From assembly GCA_018058245.1 (NCBI GenBank), contig JAGPCC010000005.1, positions 1 to 52,264 of the forward strand: a DNA stretch of 52,264 nucleotides, written 5' to 3'. Source of the stretch: Verrucomicrobiales bacterium (GTDB taxonomy: Bacteria > Verrucomicrobiota > Verrucomicrobiia > Verrucomicrobiales > DEV007). Numbering within the stretch: the first letter of the stretch is position 1; each line of letters starts with the position of its first letter. The position numbers were made by a program, and so were the translations under genes. Positions 24,689 through 33,585 of this stretch are shown here, piece after piece. The notes beneath the pieces were generated by a model, which worked only from the letters and a program-made list of their open reading frames with translations, did not search any database and was not told the origin of the DNA.

Positions 24689-25573
24689 TCAGTGGGTGAG
24701 GGCATAAAAGACGATGTTGATACCGAGGGGGTAGGCGTATTTTTCGGAAAATTCCCGGAAATACCATGGGTCCGTGCCTTCCTCCTCCCATCCGTCGCCC
24801 AGGTCGGTATTGAAACAGATCATCATGCAGATGCGGCCTTCGTCGTCGAGGATGGCACGGTAGTGAGGTGTTTCGGAACCCGGTTTGTTCCACTCATAGG
24901 TGATCCCCTGCTCTCGCCCCATTTGCGCCATGCCCACGGCAGGAATTTGTGGTTTGATCTCAACGTCGAAGACCATGTGAAAAATCGGGTGATCCAGTTC
25001 CAATTCGACGTAGTCGCGATCGGGAAAAATCTGCTTCAGCGCTCGTTCGAAATTTTTCCATTCGTAGAGTCCCCAGAAATCATCGACCATGATAAATCCG
25101 CCGTTCAATAGGTAGTCGCGGAGGATGGTCGCCTCCTCATCGGTGATCCAGATGTCACCCACTTCGAGCATATAAACGAAGGGATAGTTCCGCAGCTGCT
25201 CTGCATCGATGTCCACAATGGCACCTTTGGGATCCACCTCCAGCGAAGTAAGTTGCTGGAGTCGATAGGAGAAATTGAGTTCACTATCGGGGTAGTCGAT
25301 GAGCCATTTTGCCCGTTGTCCCATCCAGGTTCCCGAATTGTAGCGAAGTCGGGCAAAGGTAAAGACGTCGTTGGGAAGCTCTGCATTCACATCCCAGTCC
25401 TCAAACTCGTAGTAACGGCCGCCGCGCCAGTCACGAGGGTCTTCGGGCACTTCCCCGTCTTTGATCCCGAAATAGGTAGGCCGAGCGCCTGTGGCGGAGT
25501 CTTGGGTCCGACCGGGTGGCGAGAGAAGGAGCAACACGAAAAGACCGAGGAGGGGAGAGATCAGGCGCTGCAT
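24689..25573 (-). CDS. DUF4159 domain exported protein
   Basis: About 294 residues with a signal peptide (LISPLLGLFVLLLLSPPGR). The DUF4159 body is clear: FTFARLRYNSGTWMGQRAKW, DYPDSELNFSYRLQQLTSLE, LRNYPFVYMLEVGDIWITDE and YLLNGGFIMVDDFWGLYEW, closing with CFNTDLGDGWEEEGTDPWYF. The family resembles a class I glutamine amidotransferase-like fold and is linked to MoxR/VWA (BatA-type) operons in PVC and Bacteroidetes; none is adjacent. ATG 25573 is preferred over GTG 25579 since AGGA lies seven bases upstream of it. Downstream it converges on the FHA gene (29-base gap). Confidence 0.92.
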   Translation of the reverse strand: MQRLISPLLGLFVLLLLSPPGRTQDSATGARPTYFGIKDGEVPEDPRDWRGGRYYEFEDWDVNAELPNDVFTFARLRYNSGTWMGQRAKWLIDYPDSELNFSYRLQQLTSLEVDPKGAIVDIDAEQLRNYPFVYMLEVGDIWITDEEATILRDYLLNGGFIMVDDFWGLYEWKNFERALKQIFPDRDYVELELDHPIFHMVFDVEIKPQIPAVGMAQMGREQGITYEWNKPGSETPHYRAILDDEGRICMMICFNTDLGDGWEEEGTDPWYFREFSEKYAYPLGINIVFYALTH

Positions 25574-25578
25574 GGTCA

Positions 25579-25592
25579 CATCCTAAAGGATG
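25579..25592. promoter_or_regulatory. palindrome overlapping the DUF4159 ribosome binding site
   Basis: CATCCT-AA-AGGATG is a perfect inverted repeat about six bases upstream of the DUF4159 ATG at 25573. On the coding strand its AGGA is the probable Shine-Dalgarno, so the palindrome could hide it or bind a protein. This could equally be chance. Confidence 0.3.
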
Positions 25593-25655
25593 AAGCGAGG
25601 TCCCGCCAAACAAAAATCCTGCGGCAACACGGGGGGGACGGGAAATCGTCCCGGG

Positions 25656-26054
25656 TCACTCAATCACACGAGCTTCAAAGTCCGCATCCGGCAGTAGACA
25701 GAAATCTCCTTTTTGGGAAAACAGATACCGATTCCGCGCGACCCACTTGTAAACCGAATCTCGGATGAAACGGGGAATCAGGGCCGCTGGCAGGAAAAGT
25801 TTCCAAGCTCCGCCGAGAGCGCGAGCCAACTCGATCACAGCATCGCTCCGCAGAAAGATTCGGCCATCGGCCTCTCGCATCAGCACCATGGATCCGTCGC
25901 TTGCATCCGCGAATTCAGAGAATCCTTTCTCGGTCGCTAGTTTTCCCTGAAGAGGGGAAAACATCAGGCGTCGATGTTTGTCGAACTTCATTGCCCGGCG
26001 AACTCCCGCAGAACAGAAAGCGCAATCCCCGTCGAAAAATAAGACCCAGCCCAT
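25656..26054 (-). CDS. DCC1-like thiol-disulfide oxidoreductase family protein (DUF393)
   Basis: A 132-residue protein with the DUF393 start VLFFDGDCAFCSAGVRRAMK, containing the C-x-x-C of the D-G-D-C-x-x-C motif, then a LMFSPLQGKLATEKG segment and FLRSDAVIELARALGGAWKL, the conserved latter half. The family is a thioredoxin-like variant thought to reduce or form disulfides. It sits in a reverse-strand series between dnaJ (69 bases upstream) and DUF4159 (82 bases downstream). The last residues (DADFEARVIE) are variable. The electron partner is unknown. Confidence 0.92.
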   Translation of the reverse strand: MGWVLFFDGDCAFCSAGVRRAMKFDKHRRLMFSPLQGKLATEKGFSEFADASDGSMVLMREADGRIFLRSDAVIELARALGGAWKLFLPAALIPRFIRDSVYKWVARNRYLFSQKGDFCLLPDADFEARVIE

Positions 26055-26123
26055 GAGGGACCGTAGCAGGTTTTCTCCTCGACGGGAGTGCGAATCATCC
26101 GAAATGTGGATAAATCACAGGAA

Positions 26124-27278
26124 TTACCCGGTAAAAAACCGCTTCGCCTTTTCGAAAAAGCTGCCTCCCACCGGGTGATTTTTTTCGGTGACAGTCCCTG
26201 CGAATTCCTGCAAAAGCTTTTCCTGCTCGCGAGTCAATTTGACGGGAACTTCAACCTGCACATTCACGATGAGATCTCCTTTTCGTCCCGACTGAAGATC
26301 TGGGATTCCTTTTTCCCGAAGTCGGAAGGAAGTATTTGTCTGAGTTCCTGGAGGAACTTTGATGGATGATTTTCCCTGCAAGGTCGGGACGACGAGATCT
26401 CCGCCCAATGCTGCGAGAGTGAACGGGAGTGGCACCTCACAATGCAGATTGGATTCCTCGCGATCAAAAATTTCGTGCTCTTTGACATGGACGACGACGT
26501 AAAGGTCGCCTGCAGGCCCACCTTGTTGCCCCGCATCGCCATGGCCGACCGAGCGGAGACGCCCCGCATCGATCATGCCGGGGGGGATCTTCAGTTTGAT
26601 CCGACTGTTCCCTTTGACACGTCCTTCTCCCGAACACTCCCGGCAGGGATTTGATATCGATTCGCCGATCCCTCCGCAGCTTGGGCAAGTCTGTTGCACC
26701 TGGAAAAATCCCCGGCTGGTAATGACCTGGCCCACTCCGCCACAGGTCGAGCAGCCTCTCACATCCGCCCGCCCATTCTGGGCCCCGCTTCCGGAGCAGG
26801 GTGCGCATGCGACGAGTCGTTCGATTTTCAGTTCCTTCTCAATGCCGTCGGCTGCTTCTTCCAGAGTGATCTGGAGGTCGTAGCGGAGATCGGAACCACG
26901 TTTGCGACGTTCGGAACGACCGCCGCGACCACCGCCGAAGATCTCGTCAAAGATGCTGCCCCCGCCGCCGCCCCCACCGTTGAAGACTTCCCGAAAGATC
27001 TCAAAGGGATCTGCCCCTCCGAACCCACCGCCAGCCGAGGGACCGGTTCCCTGGCTGAAAGCACGATGGCCGTATTTGTCATAGGCGGCCCGCTTCTGGT
27101 CATCCATGAGGATCTCGTAGGCTTCGCCAATCTCCTTGAATTTGTCTTCGGCAGTTTTGTCATCAGGATTTTTGTCCGGATGATACATCACCGCGAGCCT
27201 GCGATAGGATTTCTTAATATCTCCGGTCGACGCTTCGCGAGTGACGGTGAGAACTTCGTAATAACAGCGTTTTTCCAT
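26124..27278 (-). CDS. dnaJ: chaperone protein DnaJ
   Basis: A 384-residue Hsp40 with all parts: J domain with the HPD in [14 protein letters not shown] (stimulates DnaK ATPase), a Gly/Phe-rich region ([29 protein letters not shown]), four zinc-binding repeats ([32 protein letters not shown]), then the C-terminal substrate-binding domains ([19 protein letters not shown]) and a [18 protein letters not shown] stretch. It delivers unfolded proteins to DnaK. It follows grpE with a 34-base gap, in the grpE-dnaJ order; dnaK is not adjacent, which differs from the usual cluster. Confidence 0.98.
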   Translation of the reverse strand: MEKRCYYEVLTVTREASTGDIKKSYRRLAVMYHPDKNPDDKTAEDKFKEIGEAYEILMDDQKRAAYDKYGHRAFSQGTGPSAGGGFGGADPFEIFREVFNGGGGGGGSIFDEIFGGGRGGRSERRKRGSDLRYDLQITLEEAADGIEKELKIERLVACAPCSGSGAQNGRADVRGCSTCGGVGQVITSRGFFQVQQTCPSCGGIGESISNPCRECSGEGRVKGNSRIKLKIPPGMIDAGRLRSVGHGDAGQQGGPAGDLYVVVHVKEHEIFDREESNLHCEVPLPFTLAALGGDLVVPTLQGKSSIKVPPGTQTNTSFRLREKGIPDLQSGRKGDLIVNVQVEVPVKLTREQEKLLQEFAGTVTEKNHPVGGSFFEKAKRFFTG

Positions 27279-27312
27279 GTCGGGAGAACCGGGAGAGATA
27301 CCTCGTGATCAA

Positions 27313-27909
27313 TCAGGCTTCTTCGCCTGAACCCGAGGATACAACGACATTCGCGGCACGCAGGATACGGTCCTTGAGGCGGTATCCACGACGCATTGTA
27401 TAGATGATATGTCCTTCTGGGACGGTTGGATTCGGCTCTTGTTTCAGTGCTTCATGAATATTTGGATCGAAGGGGAGTCCATCGGAAGGGATGACTTCCA
27501 CCCCTTGATCGGAAAGAAAATCGCCGATCTGTTTGAAGACCATCGACATTCCCTGAAGGATCGTTGATGTTTCTCCTTCGGAATTGCTCGCCGCTTTCAG
27601 GCCCATTTCGAAATTATCGATGATGGGAAGTAACTGTTCCAAAAGATTGCGATTTGCGTACTGAATGGCCTCGGACTTCTCTCTCGCCATCCGCTTGCGG
27701 AAATTGTCCAAGTCAGCCTGGGAACGAGCCGCAACATCTTTCCATTTCTCCAGTTCCACGGAAGAATCCGCACCCGCTGACGCTTCAGTCTCCTCGTTCG
27801 TCTCGTCGACGAGGCCAGCCAGGATCTCTTCTTCCATGACTCCGTCACCAGCACCGGACTCGAGCGGCTCAGGAATTCCGTTATTTTCTGTATTTGTCAT
27901 AATAACCAA
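27313..27909 (-). CDS. grpE: nucleotide exchange factor GrpE
   Basis: About 195-198 residues. An acidic N-terminal tail and long dimerising helix (WKDVAARSQADLDNFRKRMA) lead to the beta domain with QGVEVIPSDGLPFDPNIHEA and GHIIYTMRRGYRLKDRILRA, the GrpE signature, ending in VVVSSG. GrpE releases ADP from DnaK. Two starts are possible: TTG 27909, six bases after a good GAGGAG ribosome binding site (27916-27921), or ATG 27900, fifteen bases away. I take TTG on the spacing; the difference is three residues. It precedes dnaJ and follows the PP2C gene by 56 bases. No CIRCE element was seen upstream. Confidence 0.95.
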   Translation of the reverse strand: MVIMTNTENNGIPEPLESGAGDGVMEEEILAGLVDETNEETEASAGADSSVELEKWKDVAARSQADLDNFRKRMAREKSEAIQYANRNLLEQLLPIIDNFEMGLKAASNSEGETSTILQGMSMVFKQIGDFLSDQGVEVIPSDGLPFDPNIHEALKQEPNPTVPEGHIIYTMRRGYRLKDRILRAANVVVSSGSGEEA

Positions 27910-27915
27910 TTGTTA

Positions 27916-27921
27916 CTCCTC
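27916..27921 (-). promoter_or_regulatory. Shine-Dalgarno of grpE that decides its start
   Basis: GAGGAG on the reverse strand lies six bases before TTG 27909 and fifteen before ATG 27900. This spacing supports the TTG start. Most neighbours lack such a clear site. Confidence 0.55.
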
Positions 27922-27965
27922 GCGCGGTTTTGGGATTGCCCGGAGGTCGCACAGGGCGGGACTAT

Positions 27966-29405
27966 TCACCTTTTCTCGATGGCAATCAAGGTGATGTCGT
28001 CCGTTTGCGCCATTCCTTCGCAGAACAGGGCCACGTCTTCCATGATGCCATTGACCACATCCTGTGAAGAGCGATCACAGTTGGCGACAATTAGTTCACA
28101 GAGGCGATCGATCCCGAATTCGTCTCCCAATTTGTTTTCGGACTCGATCAGTCCGTCGGTATAGAGGACAAGTATGTCTCCGGATTCCATCTTGAAGCGA
28201 AAATCTTTCACCGCCCTCTTAAATACAGGTCCTTCATCGATGCCGGCGGCGAGTCCGGACGTTTCGACCACTTCCGTTTTTCCAGTGGCGCGACGATACA
28301 GGATGGGTGGCTCATGACCGGCGCGAGCCATCGTCACCTCATTGGAACCTCTCTCAAGGATCAAATAAAGAAGGCTGACAAACATATCTTCCCGAATGTC
28401 GGGGAAAATGGAACCGTTTACCGAATGGAGAACTGAGGCCGGTGACAGATTCTCCGGCGCCCGACTGCGGAGGTTTGATCGGCACATCGCCATGATGAGT
28501 GAGGCGGCGATCCCGTTTCCACAGACATCACCGATGGCGATGCCGTAGCGATCCTCGTCGACTCGCACGTAGTCATAATAGTCTCCACTCACCAGCCTCG
28601 CGGCGCGATATTCTGCCGCGATATCGTAGTCCATTAACTCCGGTGACGACCGTGGCAAAAGAACTCGCTGGATCTCACTGGCCTGGGTGAGTTCCCGTTC
28701 AAACCGGCGTTTCTCGGCGGCTTCGGCATGGATAATCGCACTTCCGAGCGCAAACGAACTTTGTTCCGCGACGCTGCCGAAGACTTCTTCGTCATTTTCG
28801 GAAAACGGATCGCCCCCTTGTCTACTTACTGCGAGCACTCCCACGTGTTTGTTCGCGTAGGTTAGAGGCGCGGCAAGGAGGCGGGCTCCCGCTTGGAATT
28901 CGTTTTCCGAACCGACAAAATCCGTATGTTGGGAGAGGTCCTCCAGACAAAGTGGTGCAGATCCCCGAACGAGATCACAGAGGAACGAATCTCCCGACTG
29001 CAGTGCGGAGAGTCGGATAAAACTGCGGTACTGATTCTCCGCCTCGACTGGGTTCTGCACCGCCAAGACTTCGATCGGGACAGGCAATACGGGACACGTC
29101 TTTGCCGATTGATACACGGGAACAAGCTGTCCGGTCTCGCCATCCAGCAGATAGAGCACCCCGGCATCCCCTTTCACGACTTCTGCAACTCCATCTACCA
29201 CAAAACGATGCAGGTTGGATACCGAATGATCCGCCTGGAGTTTTTCTCCGAGTCCACGCAGAAAACTGAACATACGACGCTCTTCGACGCGGATGGCATC
29301 GCACTCGCGGGCGACACGCTCTTTCGCCCGCCGCTCATTACGACGCAACAGGATCGCGACGATGATCGCTACCAGCAGGAGGATGGCATACACGAAATGT
29401 CCCAT
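27966..29405 (-). CDS. SpoIIE-type PP2C phosphatase with GAF sensor domain
   Basis: A 479-residue protein: a single N-terminal membrane helix (VYAILLLVAIIVAILLR), a GAF domain (about 60-220; FVVDGVAEVVKGDAGVLYLL, LLAAPLTYANKHVGVLAVSR), a short coiled linker, then a PP2C/SpoIIE domain (about 240-479) with RLVSGDYYDYVRVDEDRYGI and AIGDVCGNGIAASLIMAMCR, MARAGHEPPILYRR and YTDGLIESENKLGDEFG plus a final QTDDITLIAI. The Asp residues are the Mn ligands. It resembles RsbU/RsbP and probably dephosphorylates an anti-anti-sigma factor, plausibly the STAS protein 18 bases upstream. Confidence 0.95.
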   Translation of the reverse strand: MGHFVYAILLLVAIIVAILLRRNERRAKERVARECDAIRVEERRMFSFLRGLGEKLQADHSVSNLHRFVVDGVAEVVKGDAGVLYLLDGETGQLVPVYQSAKTCPVLPVPIEVLAVQNPVEAENQYRSFIRLSALQSGDSFLCDLVRGSAPLCLEDLSQHTDFVGSENEFQAGARLLAAPLTYANKHVGVLAVSRQGGDPFSENDEEVFGSVAEQSSFALGSAIIHAEAAEKRRFERELTQASEIQRVLLPRSSPELMDYDIAAEYRAARLVSGDYYDYVRVDEDRYGIAIGDVCGNGIAASLIMAMCRSNLRSRAPENLSPASVLHSVNGSIFPDIREDMFVSLLYLILERGSNEVTMARAGHEPPILYRRATGKTEVVETSGLAAGIDEGPVFKRAVKDFRFKMESGDILVLYTDGLIESENKLGDEFGIDRLCELIVANCDRSSQDVVNGIMEDVALFCEGMAQTDDITLIAIEKR

Positions 29406-29423
29406 GAAATGCCAAAAATGCGG

Positions 29424-29957
29424 CTAGCGCTCCGCCGGTTGTGTCTCCAGTTCCTGTCGCAAAAATTCAATCACGTCACAAAACCGAGAGCGGTTATCTT
29501 CGTTTGCGGCGATGAGGGCCTCGTGGGCATCGAGGACAAACTCGGTCCGTTCGAATTTACTTAAAGAGGGACAGGTTTTCGGCTGCTCCAGATTCTGCGC
29601 GACAAGAATCCGTTCCCGTTCCCAGCGGGAGCCGTCAAGATCGATTTTGATGAGTTCATCCAGTCCGAGCTTACAAATCGACTTGGCGTTGCGTTCTCCG
29701 GGATTAATGACTTCTAAGGCACCTCCGTCCTCGGAATCCGAAACTCGAGTCGCGACGCGATACAACATCCCGATAAAGGTGGAGTCGATCCCCTTACTCT
29801 CGGCGAGATCGATCACAAAATTTCTCCAGCCTTTCTCAAATCGACCCACGAGGAATTCCTTAATGCAGGGCGCACTCTCGTGATTTGCAGATCCGGTCAC
29901 CTTCACCCAGGCGACAGATCCGAGACAACCTACCTGAATGGACCCTTCTGCACTCAC
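29424..29957 (-). CDS. STAS domain protein (anti-anti-sigma factor-like) with C-terminal extension
   Basis: A 177-residue protein. The first 110 residues are a STAS domain: VAWVKVTGSANHESAPCIKE, FVIDLAESKGIDSTFIGMLY with the Ser of DST, the position phosphorylated in SpoIIAA/RsbV, and GALEVINPGERNAKSICKLG. The final 65 residues (from about 112) form a mostly helical extension unusual in simple anti-anti-sigma factors, which are about 110 residues. It is encoded just ahead of a SpoIIE-type phosphatase, so a partner-switching pair is likely. The matching RsbW-like kinase and sigma factor are not in the window. ATG 29957 follows no clear ribosome binding site. Confidence 0.88.
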   Translation of the reverse strand: MSAEGSIQVGCLGSVAWVKVTGSANHESAPCIKEFLVGRFEKGWRNFVIDLAESKGIDSTFIGMLYRVATRVSDSEDGGALEVINPGERNAKSICKLGLDELIKIDLDGSRWERERILVAQNLEQPKTCPSLSKFERTEFVLDAHEALIAANEDNRSRFCDVIEFLRQELETQPAER

Positions 29958-30098
29958 TGATAAAAAGGTTTTCCCTCACAAATCGATCTGCGGCCCGGAC
30001 TGCAAACGGGTCCTCTGGAACGAACTGGTCGAACCTCCAGAGAGAGTGGGTGAAAAACAGTCTGATGATTCATGAGTCGTTCCAAGATGCTGATTGCG

Positions 30099-30569
30099 TC
30101 ACTGCCAAAGGTACGATTTGTATTCGGCCACGGTCGTTCCCCCTTGAAGAATGGAGGCTTTCCACTGCGTCACTTTCCCTTTGGTCTGGTATTCGTCGCC
30201 GACGATTTTGAATTTTGTCGTATTGCTACGTCCCGGTTTCGAGACTGCGATCTCTTTGGAGTGTACTGTTGCTCCGGTCGATCCCTGTCGATAGTCGAGT
30301 CGCACGGTCACTGGTTCTTTGGACTCTGTCTTCCAGAAGATCGTATAATAGTTCCCAAATCGCTCCACAGATTCGGAATACTCCACCGCCCCGAATTCGT
30401 AGCGTTGCTGCTCGAAATCGATCATGTCGTTTTCCGTTACGGTGCGAGGTCCCGGCTGATAGTGATAGGGATTCACCTTGGTAATAGCCACCGGTCCGGA
30501 GTTCGTAGTGACACACCCGGAGAGAAGGAAAAAGATGCCAAGGGCACTGAATTGGATAAGTCTCGTCAT
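30099..30569 (-). CDS. putative lipoprotein of unknown family
   Basis: A 156-residue protein with a lipoprotein signal: MTRLIQFSALGIFFLLSGCV, lipobox LSGC with Cys at residue 19, so it should be acylated and anchored to a membrane. The mature part is beta-rich with HYQPGPRTVTENDMIDFEQQ, YYTIFWKTESKEPVTVRLDY and TKFKIVGDEYQTKGKVTQWK. I do not recognise a family. It lies between the STAS gene and mazG on the reverse strand, with gaps of 141 and 172 bases, so it may be a single unit. A small hairpin (GGTGA..TCACC near 30617-30631) lies upstream. Confidence 0.8.
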   Translation of the reverse strand: MTRLIQFSALGIFFLLSGCVTTNSGPVAITKVNPYHYQPGPRTVTENDMIDFEQQRYEFGAVEYSESVERFGNYYTIFWKTESKEPVTVRLDYRQGSTGATVHSKEIAVSKPGRSNTTKFKIVGDEYQTKGKVTQWKASILQGGTTVAEYKSYLWQ

Positions 30570-30741
30570 TCGCGGTAAGGACCGAACGGTTTTGGAGAAA
30601 TAGCTTTCGTTCGCTTGGTGATCTTGTCACCTGGAAAGTAGCCGATTCGTCAATAACGATAGGCTCAATTTGGTAGGAGTGAAATGAAAAGGTGAGGATT
30701 CGCAGCAAACCTTTTACGGAAATTTACACGTTGGTCAGTAG

Positions 30742-31569
30742 TTAGGATTTCCGAAGGGCTTTAATCCGCTCCCAAGCGGCATCCATTTCCTCCAAAGTAG
30801 CAGATTCCAGCGTTTTTCCGGTGATCCAGAGATCATCCTCCACTGCCTGGAGTCGTTTCACAAATTTGCCGTTGGCAGCATGAAGCAGTTCCTCGGGTTC
30901 GTGCCCTGTTTTTCGTGCGAGGTTCACCACCGCAAAGAGCAGGTCACCGATCTCCTCGGCGACACTCTCGGCGCAGCCTTCCTCTAATGCGGCCAAGACC
31001 TCTGCCAGTTCTTCCCGCACTTTGTCGAGAACCGGAGGGAGATCGGGCCAGTCGAAGCCCACCGTCGCCGCCTTTCGCTGGATTTTCCCCGCTGCCATCA
31101 ATGCAGGCAGTCCGTCGTTCGCCTTCCGGAGGAGGTAACCCTGTTCTGTCGCCGACCGAACAGGGTTCGATGAAGATTTTTCCGTCGCTTTGATCGCCGC
31201 CCACTGTGTCAGCACCGCCTCGGGCGTATCTGCCGTGGTCTCCGCAAAGACATGAGGATGACGCCGGATCAGTTTTTCACAGATGGCCGAAGCGATTTCA
31301 TCAAACGTGAAATGTCCCGCCTCGGCTGCGATTTCGGCGTGAAAGACGGGCTGGAGGAGGAGATCGCCGAGTTCATCGACAATTTCCTCGCGATTTCCCG
31401 AGCGGATCGCCGCCGCTACTTCGTAGGCTTCTTCAATGAGGTGTTTCACGAGGCTCTCATGCGTCTGTTCGGCATCCCACGGGCAGCCGCCCGGTGCTCT
31501 CAGGAGATGCATGATCTGGCGGAGCCTATCCATGGGGGGTAGGGAGGCGGGAGGGATTTCGTGAGGCAT
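30742..31569 (-). CDS. mazG: nucleoside triphosphate pyrophosphohydrolase MazG
   Basis: A 275-residue MazG with two helical MazG domains. The first has LLRAPGGCPWDAEQTHESLV, IEEAYEVAAAIRSGNREEIV and DELGDLLLQPVFHAEIA (the E-x-x-E/E-x-x-D metal site). The second has VREELAEVLAALEEG, VAEEIGDLLFAVVNLARKTG and a final TLEEMDAAWERIKAL. It hydrolyses aberrant or excess NTPs to NMP and pyrophosphate. Length fits the two-domain E. coli-type protein. It is divergent from rsmE (about 97 bases between starts). Confidence 0.96.
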   Translation of the reverse strand: MPHEIPPASLPPMDRLRQIMHLLRAPGGCPWDAEQTHESLVKHLIEEAYEVAAAIRSGNREEIVDELGDLLLQPVFHAEIAAEAGHFTFDEIASAICEKLIRRHPHVFAETTADTPEAVLTQWAAIKATEKSSSNPVRSATEQGYLLRKANDGLPALMAAGKIQRKAATVGFDWPDLPPVLDKVREELAEVLAALEEGCAESVAEEIGDLLFAVVNLARKTGHEPEELLHAANGKFVKRLQAVEDDLWITGKTLESATLEEMDAAWERIKALRKS

Positions 31570-31665
31570 CGCGGGCAGGGAGGAGAATCGAGGGTGGACA
31601 AGTGCCCTTCGGCACGTTTACTGAATCAGAAAGATATTCCGTACAGACTTACGCTTTTTTTAGAG

Positions 31666-32418
31666 ATGGCAAAGCATCGATTTTACCTACCCGCTTCCTC
31701 TTGGAATTTAGAAAACCTCGTCCTCACTGGCGAAGAAGCCCACCACTGCCTCGATGTCATGCGCTGTCGCGAAGGCGACCGGGTCATCCTCTTCAACGGC
31801 GCGGGCACGGAAGCCGAGACGGAAATTACCGGGACTACGAAAGGGACCGTCACGGTAAAGGCGACACTCGTCAGTGAAACTGCCCGCCCCCCAGCGATCC
31901 TGACTCTCGGGCAGGCGATCCCGAAGGGGAAAAATATGGATCTGATCATCCAAAAAGCGACCGAACTAGGTGTCTCGCGGATCGTGCCGCTCCTCTCGGA
32001 GCGCACCGTCGTCCAACTCGATGGGGAAGATCCCGCAAAAAAACAACAAAAGTGGCAGCGGGTCGCGATCGAAGCCTGCAAGCAATGCGGGCAGAATTGG
32101 ATACCCGTAGTGGATGCTCCGGTGAAGGTCGAGACTTTTGTCCGGCAAGCAAAAGATGCCCTACGACTCATCGCCGCGATCAGTCCGGACGCTTCTTCGC
32201 TCAAGAGCATTCTCGCTTCCCGGGAGGACGATGGCATCGCCCGGCCCGATGCCGCCACCCTGATGATCGGACCCGAAGGAGATTTTACTCCCGCAGAAAT
32301 TTCCCAGGCACTTTCCTCTGGATTCACCTCTCTCTCTCTCGGTCCCATTATCCTTCGGAGTGAGACCGCCGCGATCTACGCCCTCAGCATCACGGGATAC
32401 GAGCTGATGGGGCATTGA
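31666..32418 (+). CDS. rsmE: 16S rRNA (uracil(1498)-N(3))-methyltransferase
   Basis: A 250-residue SPOUT methyltransferase acting on U1498 in 16S rRNA. The PUA-like N-terminal part includes LTGEEAHHCLDVMRCREGDR; the C-terminal knot has LTLGQAIPKGKNMDLIIQKA, TELGVSRIVPLLSERTVVQL, MIGPEGDFTPAEISQAL and ILRSETAAIYALSI, which bind S-adenosylmethionine. ATG 31666 is used because the conserved KHRFYLP begins there; the longer frame from 31561 only adds unrelated residues. It is divergent from mazG. No prmA is adjacent, unlike many genomes. Confidence 0.96.
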   Translation: MAKHRFYLPASSWNLENLVLTGEEAHHCLDVMRCREGDRVILFNGAGTEAETEITGTTKGTVTVKATLVSETARPPAILTLGQAIPKGKNMDLIIQKATELGVSRIVPLLSERTVVQLDGEDPAKKQQKWQRVAIEACKQCGQNWIPVVDAPVKVETFVRQAKDALRLIAAISPDASSLKSILASREDDGIARPDAATLMIGPEGDFTPAEISQALSSGFTSLSLGPIILRSETAAIYALSITGYELMGH

Positions 32419-32496
32419 CCCCGCCACGCAGCGTCTGGGGGAACGGCAGGGTTTGCAGTCCGTGCAAAGGCGAAAAAAGATGAAAGAGAGATCGGG

Positions 32497-33585
32497 ATGC
32501 CTCGTATTGGCCCCATGTCTTTTTCGCTTTCACGCCACACCTTCCGGGGAATGATCTGGGTTCTCTCTGCGATATTCTGCCTCGGAGTGATCACATTTCT
32601 CGCTCTGTCATGGATCGGATCCGATCAATTTATCACCCCGACACGACGCCCCCTCGAACCGAGGCATCTCGAAGTGCTGGCCTGTCCTGCCGACTTCGGT
32701 TTTGATCTGGAGGCATTCCCGGTCACGACACATGATGGATTTGAACTCGCAGCGCTTCTTGCCACTCCGGCGAAAGCACCCGGGATTGCCACAAAGACGC
32801 GGCGGATGGCACATCGCTTACATCAAGCGGTTCCGTATCGCCCTGCGGACTCTCCCGGCACAGTCATCTTTCTCCACGGACGCGGCGGCAGGAAGGAAGA
32901 CATGCTTTCTCTCGCAGAACGCTGGGTAGCAGCCGGATATTGCTGCCTCGTCTATGACGCCCGTGCCCATGGCAAAAGCGGGGGACGATTTTGCACTTTC
33001 GGTGAAAAGGAAGTTCGTGATCTCACCTCCGTTCTCAACAGCGGAAATGAATTACTTCAAAAGAGAGGGTTCCCAACCGGAGAGATCTGCGCTGTCGGGA
33101 TCTCACTGGGTGCCTCCGTCATTCTCCAATCTCTTCCCGAAGAGACCCGGATTGTCGTCGCCGTTGCCGTAGCACCTTTCTCCGAGCTGTCTCCCATCGT
33201 TTTCCGCGCCGCACGACGAACCCTTTCCCCGCACCTGCCCGATTCCCTCATACACGCCTCTCTGCAACTCGGCGGGATGAGGGCCGACTTCGACCCGTCC
33301 CGCATCTCACCCCTTCGTCAGATCGCGGTGACAATGACTCCCGTCTTTTTTGCGCATGGCGCACTCGACGAGGTAATCCCCTTTTCCCACAGTGAAGCGC
33401 TTTTCTCCGCCGCGCCGGAACCAAAGTCCCTGCGAATCATCCCGACGGCCTATCACTACAATATTCTCGCGGAAGGAGGAGACGATCTCTATCAGGAAAT
33501 GATCGAATTCTGCCTGAATCCGGCCTCACGGGATCTTACGGCGTTGGCACGACATGCAGGAGCCGCAGCGTCGAGACCTCGTTGA
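32497..33585 (+). CDS. alpha/beta hydrolase, membrane-anchored
   Basis: A 362-residue protein with one N-terminal membrane helix (GMIWVLSAIFCLGVITFLAL) and an alpha/beta hydrolase domain. The oxyanion/nucleophile region is GTVIFLHGRGGRKEDMLSLA and the nucleophile elbow ICAVGISLGASVIL (G-x-S-x-G). The acid lies in FFAHGALDEVIPFSHSEA and the His in TAYHYNILAEGG. The start may be ATG 32497 (preceded by GAGAG) or ATG 32515. The substrate is unknown; BAAT or dienelactone hydrolase-type relatives are equally possible. The 3' end overlaps the convergent DUF6263-like gene by 50 bases. Confidence 0.9.
   Translation: MPRIGPMSFSLSRHTFRGMIWVLSAIFCLGVITFLALSWIGSDQFITPTRRPLEPRHLEVLACPADFGFDLEAFPVTTHDGFELAALLATPAKAPGIATKTRRMAHRLHQAVPYRPADSPGTVIFLHGRGGRKEDMLSLAERWVAAGYCCLVYDARAHGKSGGRFCTFGEKEVRDLTSVLNSGNELLQKRGFPTGEICAVGISLGASVILQSLPEETRIVVAVAVAPFSELSPIVFRAARRTLSPHLPDSLIHASLQLGGMRADFDPSRISPLRQIAVTMTPVFFAHGALDEVIPFSHSEALFSAAPEPKSLRIIPTAYHYNILAEGGDDLYQEMIEFCLNPASRDLTALARHAGAAASRPR

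Noticed and set aside
27901..27965. A CIRCE (HrcA) operator before grpE
   Set aside because: No TTAGCACTC-N9-GAGTGCTAA-like inverted repeat was found in the gap or the adjacent 100 bases.
30013..30042. CTCTGG..CCAGAG hairpin upstream of the STAS gene as a riboswitch or terminator
   Set aside because: A six-pair stem with an 18-base loop and no T-run or conserved core is not enough.
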